Below are positions 30,420-38,195 of a stretch of 64,000 nucleotides of DNA, piece after piece. Where the stretch lies: positions 621,693 through 685,692 of the forward strand of contig NZ_SRMF01000001.1 of assembly GCF_004768465.1 (NCBI RefSeq), given 5' to 3'. Each line of letters starts with the position of its first letter. Position 1 is the first letter of the stretch. Position numbers and translations under genes: made by a program. The stretch is from Natronospirillum operosum (GTDB taxonomy: Bacteria > Pseudomonadota > Gammaproteobacteria > Pseudomonadales > Natronospirillaceae). The notes under the pieces were generated by a model. The model saw only the letters and a program-made list of their open reading frames with translations, did no database searches and had not been told where the DNA came from.

Positions 30420-31538
30420 ATGACCCAGTTCGACGATATCCGTCCTTTTGAAGATCAGGAAGTACCCGCCGTCATGCGACGGTTGCTGAAAGACCAGGCG
30501 TTGCGTCGAACCGCGGTGGCCTTTTTGTTCCCGGGTCTCGCCAGCCGCTGGGGCTGGCTGTTGCGGCCTCTGGTGGGCCTGTATCTGCGCCTCCGCTTTG
30601 GCCGGGTGCGCAACGTGGACGACTTCCAGCGTCGCCTGGAAGGCTACCTGACGCGGCTGCTGGACCGTTCGACCGCCGGTTTCACCGTGTCGGGTCTGGA
30701 TCGGCTGGATCGCAGCAAGGCCTACCTGTTTGTCAGCAACCACAGAGACATCGTCATGGACCCCGCGTTCATGAACTGGTCCCTCTATCAGCATGGTTTC
30801 CAGACTGTGCGCATAGCCATTGGGGACAACCTGCTCAGCCAGCCCTTCGTGTCGGACCTGATGCGCGTGAACAAGAGTTTTATCGTCAAGCGGTCGGTAC
30901 CGGGGCGTCGCGAGAAGTTGATGGAGGCCCGCAAGCTGTCGGCCTATATCCATCATTCCATTGTTGAGGAAAATGCCAATATCTGGATCGCCCAGCGCGA
31001 AGGCCGGGCCAAGGACGGGATCGACAAGACCAACCCGGCCGTGATCGGCATGTTCAGCCTCAACCGGCCCAAGCCCCGGCCCTATGCCGACTATATTCGG
31101 GAGCTGAATATCGTGCCGGTGGCCATCTCCTATGAATTCGACCCCTGCGACGCCATGAAGGCGCGGGAGCGCTACTATCAGCTGGAGCGGGGCGGTTACA
31201 GCAAGGGCAAGGACGAAGACGTGCGTTCGATCGCCAAGGGCATGAGCGGCTGGAAGGGGCGGGTGCATCTGTCCTTCGGAGAGCCGCTGACCGAGTACGA
31301 CTTCCAGAATGATACCGAGGTGGCGGTGGCGGTGGACCGTCAGATCCACCGCATGTACCGGCTGTTTGAAACGCATGAGACCGCGCATCGCTGGCTGCAC
31401 GAATGCCCCGAGCAGGAAGGCCCCGCCTGGGTGCCTGTCGAGCTGCGCGAGCGGGTCAGCAAGCAGGCCCCCGAGCTGCGGCCCTATATCCTGGCCCAGT
31501 ATGCCAACGCCGTGGAGTCACAGCAGAACGCCGAGTAG
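30420..31538 (+). CDS. PlsC-like glycerophospholipid acyltransferase
   Basis: A 372-residue membrane-associated acyltransferase. The first acyltransferase block is SNHRDIVMDP (an HX4D-type catalytic His/Asp variant) and the substrate block is IAQREGRAKDG, a form of the EGxRS motif. A hydrophobic N-terminal segment lies near 35-60. It probably acylates lysophospholipid or glycerol-3-phosphate, but the exact acceptor is unknown. GGAG sits before the ATG. Its TAG stop is the TAG inside a GTAGCGAGGGACGC repeat, so the repeat defines the C-terminus. Confidence 0.82.
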   Translation: MTQFDDIRPFEDQEVPAVMRRLLKDQALRRTAVAFLFPGLASRWGWLLRPLVGLYLRLRFGRVRNVDDFQRRLEGYLTRLLDRSTAGFTVSGLDRLDRSKAYLFVSNHRDIVMDPAFMNWSLYQHGFQTVRIAIGDNLLSQPFVSDLMRVNKSFIVKRSVPGRREKLMEARKLSAYIHHSIVEENANIWIAQREGRAKDGIDKTNPAVIGMFSLNRPKPRPYADYIRELNIVPVAISYEFDPCDAMKARERYYQLERGGYSKGKDEDVRSIAKGMSGWKGRVHLSFGEPLTEYDFQNDTEVAVAVDRQIHRMYRLFETHETAHRWLHECPEQEGPAWVPVELRERVSKQAPELRPYILAQYANAVESQQNAE

Positions 31539-31719
31539 CGAGGGACGCAAGTCCCGACAAACGTGGCACCACACACCGTCGTAGCGAGGGACGCAAGTCC
31601 CGACAAACGTGACACCACATCGTCGTAGCGAGGGACGCAAGTCCCGATGGTCGGCATATGCCGACCCATTTTTCAATAGGCCTGTCGGCCCGAATCGGGA
31701 CTCGCGTCCCTCGCTACAG
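31535..31719. repeat. GTAGCGAG repeat array, two half-units plus one composite unit
   Basis: Half-units GTAGCGAGGGACGCAAGTCC start at 31535 and 31581, and a complete 95-bp composite starts at 31625 and ends in the inverted half near 31719. Spacers carry ACAAACGTGGCACCACACAC. An array with the same spacer type in inverted orientation lies at 35700-35772, so the two flank nrtABC. A further lone inverted half-unit is at 31864-31891. Confidence 0.83.
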
Positions 31720-31730
31720 GCACGGATGGA

Positions 31731-31848
31731 GTCGCCTGCCGGGTGCCTGTCCTGTGAGACCGTTTGCGGCCAGGGATGGCCGCAACCGAGCTGTCAGGGA
31801 TGACGTATTTTGCGTGTCTCACAGGGCATGTGCCCGCGCGTGGCGACG
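31731..31848 (+). repeat. Multi-stem palindromic element, copy 3
   Basis: A 118-bp element in the opposite orientation to the copy at 18234-18350. The outer stem is CTGTGAGAC / GTCTCACAG. The inner hairpin is TTGCGGCC / GGCCGCAA where copies 1 and 2 have TTGCGCAC / GTGCGCAA. The second hairpin is GTCA / TGAC. Confidence 0.8.
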
Positions 31849-31903
31849 GTAAGGTGCCTGCATTGATCGGGACTTGCGTCCCTCGCTACGGGTAGATCGC
31901 CAA

Positions 31904-32797
31904 TCACGCCACCCGGTGTGCGTCATCCGTTTCTTCAACCGCGGCCTGTTTCGCCGGCTTGCCTTTCAGCGGCTCCACCTTCTGCTGCTTCTCGTACAGG
32001 AAGCGCAGCACGGCGCTGCGGTACTGGTTGTATTCGGGCTGGTCGGCCAGCTCGAGCCGACTGCGCGGTCGCTCCAGATTGACATCCAGCACTTCGCCGA
32101 TGCTCGCCGCCGGGCCGTTGGTCATCATCACGATGCGGTCGGACAGCAGCACTGCCTCGTCCACATCGTGCGTGATCATGATCACGGTGTTGCCCAGATC
32201 CGCCTGAATCTCCATCAGTGAATCCTGCAGGTGGGCACGGGTCAGCGCGTCCAGAGCGCCGAAAGGTTCGTCCATCAGCAGGACCTGCGGTTCCATGGCC
32301 AGGGCGCGGGCAATGCCGACGCGCTGCTTCATGCCGCCGGAGATCTCGTCCGGGCGCTTGTCCCGCGCATGCGTCATCTGCACCAGTTCCAGGTTGTGCT
32401 GAATCCACTCCCGCACTTCGCGCCGGCTCTTGCGCCGGCCGAACACCTGCCTGACGGCCAGTTCGACATTTTGATACACCGTCAGCCAAGGCAGCAGTGA
32501 GTGGTTCTGGAATACCACGGCCCGCTCGGGGCCGGGGTCGGTGACCTCCTTGCCATTCAGCAGCACACCACCCTGGGTGGCGCAATGCAGGCCGGCGACC
32601 ATGTTCAGTACCGTGGACTTGCCGCAGCCGGAATGCCCGATCAGCGACACAAACTCACCCTCACGGATTTTCAGGTTGAAGTTCTGCACCGCGCAGAAGG
32701 GTCCCTGCGGGGTCGGGAACTCGATGCCGACACCACTCAGTTCCAGATGTGGTTTGCGCTCGGTTGCGGTTGGCGCAGGCTTGGTTTGGGAAGACAT
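31904..32797 (-). CDS. nrtD: Nitrate-type ABC transporter ATP-binding protein
   Basis: A 297-residue ATPase of the NrtD/SsuB/TauB family that energises the NrtB permease. Walker A is GHSGCGKST, the signature is SGGMKQRVGIARAL, Walker B is VLLMDEPFGALD, and the H-loop is MITHDVDEAV. Start at 32797 follows a GGAGAG ribosome binding site; the frame extends 15 codons upstream without support. It is the last gene of nrtA-nrtB-ATPase. It is closely similar by eye to the partial ATPase at the right edge of the window. The symbol nrtC is also used for this gene in some three-gene operons. Confidence 0.88.
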   Translation of the reverse strand: MSSQTKPAPTATERKPHLELSGVGIEFPTPQGPFCAVQNFNLKIREGEFVSLIGHSGCGKSTVLNMVAGLHCATQGGVLLNGKEVTDPGPERAVVFQNHSLLPWLTVYQNVELAVRQVFGRRKSRREVREWIQHNLELVQMTHARDKRPDEISGGMKQRVGIARALAMEPQVLLMDEPFGALDALTRAHLQDSLMEIQADLGNTVIMITHDVDEAVLLSDRIVMMTNGPAASIGEVLDVNLERPRSRLELADQPEYNQYRSAVLRFLYEKQQKVEPLKGKPAKQAAVEETDDAHRVA

Positions 32798-32831
32798 AAC
32801 GATCTCTCCGGTTGCAATGTGTTGCGGGTTT

Positions 32832-33860
32832 TCAGCGCACAATGGCGCTCTTGTCCCAGTTCACCCATTTCTGAATCAGCAGCATGATGCGGTCGAGCAG
32901 GAAGCCGATAAAGCCGATCATCAGCACGGCCACACAGATACGCCCCAGCGAGTTGGAAGACCCGTTCTGGAACTCATCCCAGACGAACTTGCCCAACCCC
33001 GGGCTTTGCGCCAGCATTTCGGCGGCAATCAGCACCATCCAGGAAATACCCAGCGACAGCCGCAGGCCGGTGAAGATCATCGGAACGGCCGAGGGCAGCA
33101 CAATGGTCTTCACATGGCGGAACCAGTTCAGACGCAGCACGCGGCTGACGTTGTTCAGGTCCTGGTGCACGCTGGTGACCCCCACGGCAGTGTTGATCAG
33201 CGTCGGCCAGAGTGCACAGAGAGTGACCGTCACCATGGACACAATAAAGGAGCGCGACAGGCCGCCATCGCCACTGGCATAGACGGCACTGACCACCAGC
33301 GTCACCAGCGGCAGCCAGGCCAGCGGTGACACCGGCTTGAAGATCTGGATCACCGGATTGACGGCCCGATACAGCGTCTGGTTGAGGCCGATCATGACAC
33401 CCAGCGGCACCGCAATCAGCGTCGCCAGCCCGAAGCCGCCCAGCACGGTCCACAGGCTGGTCACCATCTGGTCGAAGAAGGTGGGCCGGCGGTTGTAATC
33501 GCGCCAGCGTACCGGGGCGTCCGGATCCTGTTCCAGCATCTGGGTGTTGCGCGCCTCCTGCCGTTCATAGAACTCGACTTCACGCTGGTTTTCGGCCAGA
33601 TGGCTGTTGACCAGATTCTGTGCTTGCTCGGCCACCTGCGCCGGGCCGGGGAAGGTGCCCAGCGAGGTATGGATCTGCTGGGCGCCCAGATGCCAGACAC
33701 CGACGAAGACCAGCAGCCCCAGTATGGGTGTGATGACCCGGGCGACCAGGTCCTGCCAGTTCTGCTTGAGCCAGGTAGCGGGGTGGGTCTGCCCGCCGCC
33801 GGGCAGCAGTGCCAGCAGCGGGCCACGCGACCGTTTCAGCCAGGTGGTTGCAGTACTCAT
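32832..33860 (-). CDS. nrtB: Nitrate ABC transporter permease
   Basis: A 342-residue inner-membrane permease of the BPD transport family. It has about seven hydrophobic helices and an EAA-type loop near [21 protein letters not shown], which contacts the ATPase. An extended periplasmic segment (about 75-130) containing [13 protein letters not shown] and many charged residues is typical of NrtB. It overlaps nrtA by four bases at 33857-33860, so the two are coupled. Substrate is assigned from NrtA and the nasST context. Confidence 0.88.
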   Translation of the reverse strand: MSTATTWLKRSRGPLLALLPGGGQTHPATWLKQNWQDLVARVITPILGLLVFVGVWHLGAQQIHTSLGTFPGPAQVAEQAQNLVNSHLAENQREVEFYERQEARNTQMLEQDPDAPVRWRDYNRRPTFFDQMVTSLWTVLGGFGLATLIAVPLGVMIGLNQTLYRAVNPVIQIFKPVSPLAWLPLVTLVVSAVYASGDGGLSRSFIVSMVTVTLCALWPTLINTAVGVTSVHQDLNNVSRVLRLNWFRHVKTIVLPSAVPMIFTGLRLSLGISWMVLIAAEMLAQSPGLGKFVWDEFQNGSSNSLGRICVAVLMIGFIGFLLDRIMLLIQKWVNWDKSAIVR

Positions 33861-35227
33861 GGGGTGTCATCTCCTGTCAGACCGATGTCGAACTGGTCCA
33901 GGTAGTCGTTGGGGAAGCGGGCATCAAAGGTCATGCCGTCGATAAAGGCACTGGTGGCCGGTTTGAAGCCATCTTCGTTGTCGAAGTCGGGGAAGTCGTC
34001 GGCGCTCATGATGCCCTCGGCAATCAGGTCACGCGCGGCCTGCTCGTAGAGGTCCGGGCGGTAGATGCTGCGTGCCATCTCCATGTACCAGTCATCCGGC
34101 TTGTGCTCTTCGATCTGGCCCCAGCGGCGCATCTGTGTGAGGAACCAGATGGCATCCGAATAGATGGGGTAGGTCGCATGTTCGCGGAAGAACACGTTGA
34201 AATCCGGCACATCGCGTACATCACCGGGTTCGAACTCGAAGGTCCCGGTCATGGAGTTGGCGATGACTTCATAATCGGCGCCGACATAGTGCGGTTCGGA
34301 CAGAATGCGTGCGGCTTCTTCCCGGTTGGCGTTGTTGTTTTCATCCAGCCAGTAGGCCGCGCGAATCAGTGCCTTCACGATGCGCACCGTGGTGTTGGGA
34401 TATTCCTCGGCAAAGTCTTCCCGAATGCCGAACACCTTCTCCGGGTTGTAGTTCCAGATATCGTGGTTGGTGACCACTGGCACGCCGATCTGCATGAACA
34501 CGGCCTGCTGGTTCCAGGGCTCGCCCACGTTGTAGCCGCTGATGGTGCCAGCCTCCAGGGTGGATGGCATCTGGGGCGGCGGGGTCACCGACAGATAGAC
34601 ATCGGCACCGATCTGGCCCGAGGTGTCACCCCCGGCCGGGTCATAGTAGCCCGGGTGGATGCCGCCGGCGGCCAGCCAGTAGCGCAGCTCGTAGTTGTGT
34701 GTCGATACCGGGAACACCATGCCCATGTTGAACGAGCGGCCGTCATCGGCGAACTGCTCCAGCGCTGGCTGCAGATAGTCGGCCGTGATCGGGTGTACCG
34801 GGTTGCCGTCTTCGTTTTCCGGCAGGTGCGGGCGGATGATGTCCCATACCTCGTTGGAGAGCGTGGTGGCGTTGCCGTTCAGGTCCATCGAGAACGGGGT
34901 GATGATGTTGGCCTGGTTGCCATAGCCGACCGTGGCCGCAATAGGTTGGCCGGCCAGCATGTGGGCGCCGTCCAGTTCGCCGGAGATGACCCGGTCCAGC
35001 AGTACGCGCCAGTTGGACTGGGCTTCCAGTTCCACGAACAGGAACTCGTCCTCGAAGTAACCCCGCTCGTAGGCGATGGCCAGCGGGGCCATATCCGTCA
35101 GCTTGATAAAGCCAAAGCTCAGTTCGTCCTTTTCCGGCCAGCCGGTTTCCCCTGCAGAGAGGGTGGTGGCCATCAGTGTGATGCTGGTCGCCAACAGGGC
35201 GCCGGCGACGGGTTTGCTCGTCGTCAT
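33857..35227 (-). CDS. nrtA: Nitrate ABC transporter substrate-binding protein
   Basis: A 456-residue periplasmic binding protein of the NrtA/CmpA type. A Sec signal peptide spans about residues 1-25 ([17 protein letters not shown]). The mature N-terminus [19 protein letters not shown] and later [10 protein letters not shown] match nitrate-binding proteins and the paralogous NasS in this window. I chose the ATG at 35227 because GGAG lies six bases upstream; two Met codons (35239, 35230) precede it. The leader upstream carries a terminator ending 17 bases before this start, ANTAR-type hairpins and a sigma-54 element, so expression is probably controlled by antitermination. Confidence 0.9.
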   Translation of the reverse strand: MTTSKPVAGALLATSITLMATTLSAGETGWPEKDELSFGFIKLTDMAPLAIAYERGYFEDEFLFVELEAQSNWRVLLDRVISGELDGAHMLAGQPIAATVGYGNQANIITPFSMDLNGNATTLSNEVWDIIRPHLPENEDGNPVHPITADYLQPALEQFADDGRSFNMGMVFPVSTHNYELRYWLAAGGIHPGYYDPAGGDTSGQIGADVYLSVTPPPQMPSTLEAGTISGYNVGEPWNQQAVFMQIGVPVVTNHDIWNYNPEKVFGIREDFAEEYPNTTVRIVKALIRAAYWLDENNNANREEAARILSEPHYVGADYEVIANSMTGTFEFEPGDVRDVPDFNVFFREHATYPIYSDAIWFLTQMRRWGQIEEHKPDDWYMEMARSIYRPDLYEQAARDLIAEGIMSADDFPDFDNEDGFKPATSAFIDGMTFDARFPNDYLDQFDIGLTGDDTP

Positions 35228-35243
35228 CATTTTCTCCATGCAT

Positions 35244-35293
35244 AAAAAAAGCGCCAAACCTGAACACACCCACGGGTGCGTCGGGTTTGGCGC
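35244..35293 (-). terminator. Leader terminator (attenuator) of nrtA
   Basis: On the minus strand a perfect 10-bp stem GCGCCAAACC / GGTTTGGCGC is followed at once by seven T residues. The inner loop has its own pairing (CGCACCCG / GGGTGTG). It ends 17 bases before the nrtA start, so it must stop transcription into nrtA unless it is overridden. It could also end nasTS read-through. Confidence 0.88.
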
Positions 35294-35341
35294 CATTGCC
35301 AATAATGTCAGCCTGAGGCCGGTTGGTACCGGCGCATACTG

Positions 35342-35373
35342 CGGCTTCTGTAACCGTGGCCTTCGATGACCAC
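35342..35373 (-). promoter_or_regulatory. Candidate ANTAR-protein target hairpins in the nrtA leader
   Basis: On the minus strand, GTGGTC-ATCGAA-GGCCAC (35356-35373) is a 6-bp stem with a hexaloop having A at position 1 and G at position 4, the hallmark of ANTAR-bound hairpins. Directly downstream, CGGT-T-ACAGAA-GCCG (35342-35356) is a weaker hairpin whose loop also reads A1/G4 if the extra T is bulged. NasT, an ANTAR protein, is encoded 1.5 kb upstream. The second hairpin is less certain. Confidence 0.6.
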
Positions 35374-35392
35374 TTGTCATTCACAGGCTGAG

Positions 35393-35410
35393 TTGCAGGG
35401 GCTGTGCCAA
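35393..35410 (-). promoter_or_regulatory. Sigma-54 promoter of nrtA
   Basis: On the minus strand TTGGCACAGCCCCTGCAA matches the -24/-12 consensus TTGGCACG-N4-TTGCA, with exactly 10 bases between the GG and GC. Predicted +1 falls near 35383, immediately before the ANTAR-type hairpins, giving a leader of about 155 nt. That places promoter, hairpins and attenuator in a coherent order. Confidence 0.78.
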
Positions 35411-35411
35411 C

Positions 35412-35466
35412 TACCACCAAAGAGGTAATAATGGCCGGAAATCAAAGAGTTACCACTAAAGAGGTA
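35412..35466 (-). promoter_or_regulatory. Tandem 16-bp operator-like sites upstream of nrtA
   Basis: Two near-identical 16-mers, TACCACCAAAGAGGTA (35412-35427) and TACCACTAAAGAGGTA (35451-35466, plus strand), each with TACC/GGTA dyad ends. They are 39 bases apart and begin one base upstream of the -24 element. They look like a regulator binding pair; they do not match the usual NtrC site. Confidence 0.6.
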
Positions 35467-35572
35467 TTCGGGTGCCTGGTCAGCACCGGAAGGATTGGGC
35501 CAAATGAGTGCAGCCCTGCATCAAGATTGAACAGGGTCGTTCTCAATCGGGACTGGTATTCCGAAGGGCATT

Positions 35573-35772
35573 GTAGTGAGGGACGCAAGTCCCGACCGGC
35601 CCGCAGGGCCCCAACAAATGCCGGCTGGCGCCGCCATCGCGACTGTGTCGCTCGCTACAGCAAGCATGTACCCGAGCGTGGCGACGGTATGCAGCCCCAG
35701 TTGTCGGGACTCGCGTCCCTCGCTACGGTGTGTGTGGTGGCTCGTTTGTCGGGACTCGCGTCCCTCGCTACA
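35573..35772. repeat. Repeat cluster between nrtA leader and nasS
   Basis: A composite GTAGCGAG-type unit (35573-35657), a fragment of the multi-stem element (35664-35688), then two inverted half-units near 35702 and 35747. The last half-unit contributes the CTA that is the TAG stop of nasS. The spacers resemble those of the array at 31535-31719 in inverted orientation. Confidence 0.8.
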
Positions 35773-36895
35773 CCGTCACCGGGCCGGGGCGGGCGGAGAG
35801 CTCCGCTGTGGTCGGCAGGCTCAGTGACTGTGCTGCGGCATCATAGGGCTCCAGCCGACACACCTGATCCAGCATGCTGTCCGGCACCGCCTGCTCCACC
35901 TGCTGCCAGTGCAGCATCTGGTCGGCAATCCACCGCATGCGGCTTTTCAGCGGTGCAGTACCGCCATGGGCAAAGAAGTGCTTGTGCGTGCAGGGCAGCA
36001 GCGGGCTGCAGTCGGAAGACATCTGGGCCACTGCCATGCGCAGGGTGTCAGCATCCAGCCCCACATACTCCGGGCGGGCCAGCAGGTGCGCCAGTTCCGC
36101 CCGGTTGGTCGGCTCGTCCAGCCACTGGCAGGCCCGCAGCAAGGCGCGAATCACCCGGTAATGGGTGTCCGGGTAGCGATCAGCCCAGCTCTCTGTCACG
36201 CCAAACACCTTTTCCGGTGCCTCCGGCCACAGATCATGGCCGGTAAAGGCAATACGCCCGGCATCCTGTCGCACCGCCAGCCCATTGTAGGGCTCGCCGA
36301 CACAGTAGCCCTGGATCTCGCCGCTCTGCAGCGCCGATACCATCATGTCCGGCGGCACCACCACCAGCGACAGCTCCCGGTCCGGGTCAATGCCGCCCAG
36401 GCTGAGCCAGTGGCGCAGCATGTACTGGTGCATGGAGTAGGGGAACACACTGGCCAGCGTCAGGCCGGAAGCCGGGTTGTGGTCCAGCCACTGGCGCAGC
36501 GCCAGCGCCAGTTCGCTCGGTGACGGCGACCGACCCGCTGTATTGGCCTTCCCACACAGCGACAACAGCTGATCATGCAGGGTGCGGCTCAGCGTCATTG
36601 CATTGCCATTCAGCCCCAGGCCCAGCCCCGTCACCACCGGCTTGTTGATCGAGCCCAGGCCCAGCGTGCAGGCCAGCGGCATCGGGGCCAGCATATGGGC
36701 GCCATCCAGCAGCCCGAACACCAGCTTGTCGCGGATGCTGCTCCAGGAAGGCTCCCGCTGCAGTTGCACCAGCAGCCCCTCGGCTTCGAAGTAGCCCGCC
36801 TCCTGCGCCACTATCAGTGGGGCGCAGTCCATCAGCGGCAGAAAGCCCAGCTTCAGGGGGCGCGGACGGACGGTACTGTGGACAGAAGACAGCAT
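35768..36895 (-). CDS. nasS: Nitrate sensor NasS (NrtA-like)
   Basis: A 375-residue cytoplasmic NrtA-like protein without a signal peptide; the N-terminus reads LKLGFLPLMDCAPLIVAQEAGYFEAEG. In characterised systems NasS binds nitrate or nitrite and, when empty, sequesters the antiterminator NasT. ATG 36895 is preferred because AGGAG lies five bases upstream; a GTG at 36901 overlaps the nasT stop. The missing signal peptide and pairing with nasT separate it from the transport protein NrtA. Its stop codon is supplied by a GTAGCGAG repeat. Confidence 0.9.
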   Translation of the reverse strand: MLSSVHSTVRPRPLKLGFLPLMDCAPLIVAQEAGYFEAEGLLVQLQREPSWSSIRDKLVFGLLDGAHMLAPMPLACTLGLGSINKPVVTGLGLGLNGNAMTLSRTLHDQLLSLCGKANTAGRSPSPSELALALRQWLDHNPASGLTLASVFPYSMHQYMLRHWLSLGGIDPDRELSLVVVPPDMMVSALQSGEIQGYCVGEPYNGLAVRQDAGRIAFTGHDLWPEAPEKVFGVTESWADRYPDTHYRVIRALLRACQWLDEPTNRAELAHLLARPEYVGLDADTLRMAVAQMSSDCSPLLPCTHKHFFAHGGTAPLKSRMRWIADQMLHWQQVEQAVPDSMLDQVCRLEPYDAAAQSLSLPTTAELSARPGPVTV

Positions 36896-36897
36896 GG

Positions 36898-37527
36898 TCA
36901 CTCCTGGGTAATCTCGAACACATCAATGACATTGCGGGCCACATCCACCAGCCGGCTGCTGCGATCCATGGCCAGTTTGCGCAGCGCCGCGAAGGCTTCA
37001 TCCTCGCTGACCTTGCGGTGCTTCATGATCAGGCCCTTGGCCTTCTCCACTATCTTGCGGTCGGCCAGCTCGCTGCGCGCATCATCCAACTCCTGCCGCA
37101 GGGCCTGGAACTCGCGAAAGCGCGCCACCGCCACCGCCAGGGTAGACTTGACGCGCTCCGGACGCAGCCCGTTGGCCACATAGGCACTGACGCCGGAGCG
37201 AATGGCCTGGGTGACGAAATCGGCATCGTCCTGATCGGCGTACATGACAATGGGTCGGGGGTTGTCCCGCGATACATGACTCATCTGTTCCAGCACGTCG
37301 CGGTCCGGCGCATCAATATCAATGATAACCATGTCGGGCTGGGTATCCGCCACCAAGCGGGCCAGCGGCTGGTTGGGGTCAGTACGCTTGTCGACCGTGT
37401 AGCCCGCATCCTTCAGCGCCTGTTCCAGCAGGGCTGCGCGCCCGGGCTCGCTGTCGACCAGCAACACATGCTGCGGGGCTGTTACGGGGCCACTGCCCGC
37501 AGGGGGTGGCGCCTTGCGGTCTGCCAT
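36898..37527 (-). CDS. nasT: ANTAR antiterminator NasT
   Basis: A 209-residue regulator: a receiver-like domain (about 20-135, VLLVDSEPGR, with IDIDAPD at the phosphoacceptor region) and a C-terminal ANTAR RNA-binding domain (about 150-205, KIVEKAKGLIMKHRKVSEDEAF). NasT binds paired hexaloop hairpins in nitrate-assimilation leaders and prevents termination when NasS releases it. It is first in nasT-nasS. A sigma-54 element lies 43-58 bases upstream. Candidate target hairpins are in the nrtA leader. Confidence 0.92.
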   Translation of the reverse strand: MADRKAPPPAGSGPVTAPQHVLLVDSEPGRAALLEQALKDAGYTVDKRTDPNQPLARLVADTQPDMVIIDIDAPDRDVLEQMSHVSRDNPRPIVMYADQDDADFVTQAIRSGVSAYVANGLRPERVKSTLAVAVARFREFQALRQELDDARSELADRKIVEKAKGLIMKHRKVSEDEAFAALRKLAMDRSSRLVDVARNVIDVFEITQE

Positions 37528-37569
37528 AGGACGAACTCTCGGGTTGATACGTGCACTCGAACAGATTGA

Positions 37570-37585
37570 TGCAATTTAAGTGCCT
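37570..37585 (-). promoter_or_regulatory. Sigma-54 promoter of nasTS
   Basis: On the minus strand AGGCACTTAAATTGCA matches TGGCACG-N4-TTGCA with the GG and GC 10 bases apart; only the T at -26 and the G at -20 differ. Predicted +1 is near 37559, about 30 bases before the nasT ATG. Confidence 0.65.
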
Positions 37586-37745
37586 GAATCTGGGGCGATT
37601 TTTTCTGCCAGGCAGAACGCTTTGAAAATGACAGTGGAGTGTAAAGCTGACACCCGTGACTGGATTCTTCAGACCAGCACGCTTCAATGGGCTTATCGCA
37701 AGCGGCGGGTACCGCCGCTCAGCATCAGAAGAACAGGAGCAGTCG

Positions 37746-38195
37746 ATGTTACAGAAACTCTTTCAGTGGTTCGAACAGGAAGCCGAGGAGCCGGAGAAAG
37801 ACACCCGGGTGGAACTGGCCGCTGCTGTACTGATGGTGGAAGTGATCATGGCTGACCATGAGGTCTCCGCCGATGAAGAGCAGGTGCTGAAAGAGCGCAT
37901 CAGCGAATCGCTCAAGCTGCCCGACGACGAAGTCGAAGCCATGATGGCCGAAGCCCGCAAGGAACAGGAACAGACGCTGGACCTCTACCAGTACACCACC
38001 GTCATCAACGAGCAGTTCAGCCCCACCGAGAAGTACCTCCTGCTGGTGGACCTTTGGCTGCTGGCCTACGCCAACGGCAATGTGCACAGGTACGAAGACG
38101 CCCTGGTGCGCAAGGTCAGCGACCTGCTCTATATGAGCCACAGCGACTTCATACAGGCCAAGCACGAAGCGCGGGATCAGTCCGCCGCCGACTGA
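37746..38195 (+). CDS. TerB-like domain protein
   Basis: A 149-residue soluble all-alpha protein with a TerB-type domain (about 20-140); acidic clusters such as EVIMADHEVSADEE and LLAYANGNVHRYED are the paired metal-binding-like motifs of this family. Function outside tellurite-resistance operons is unknown. ATG 37746 follows AGGAG; the longer frame upstream is unsupported. It diverges from nasT and its last 19 bases overlap the end of the convergent MFS gene. Confidence 0.82.
   Translation: MLQKLFQWFEQEAEEPEKDTRVELAAAVLMVEVIMADHEVSADEEQVLKERISESLKLPDDEVEAMMAEARKEQEQTLDLYQYTTVINEQFSPTEKYLLLVDLWLLAYANGNVHRYEDALVRKVSDLLYMSHSDFIQAKHEARDQSAAD

Noticed and set aside
35480-35505. NtrC-binding site upstream of nrtA (GGTGC-N7-GCACC)
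   Set aside because: The arms are in the opposite order to the GCAC-N-GTGC NtrC palindrome, so it does not match the consensus.
35404-36246. A 280-codon plus-strand open frame
   Set aside because: It starts in the operator-like repeats (TTTKEV and TTKEV are translations of them), crosses palindromic repeats and runs antisense to nasS.
38177-38195. Convergent ends of the terB and MFS genes both encoding QSAAD
   Set aside because: This follows from a near-palindromic 19-base overlap (TCAGTC / GACTGA); a curiosity with no evident function.
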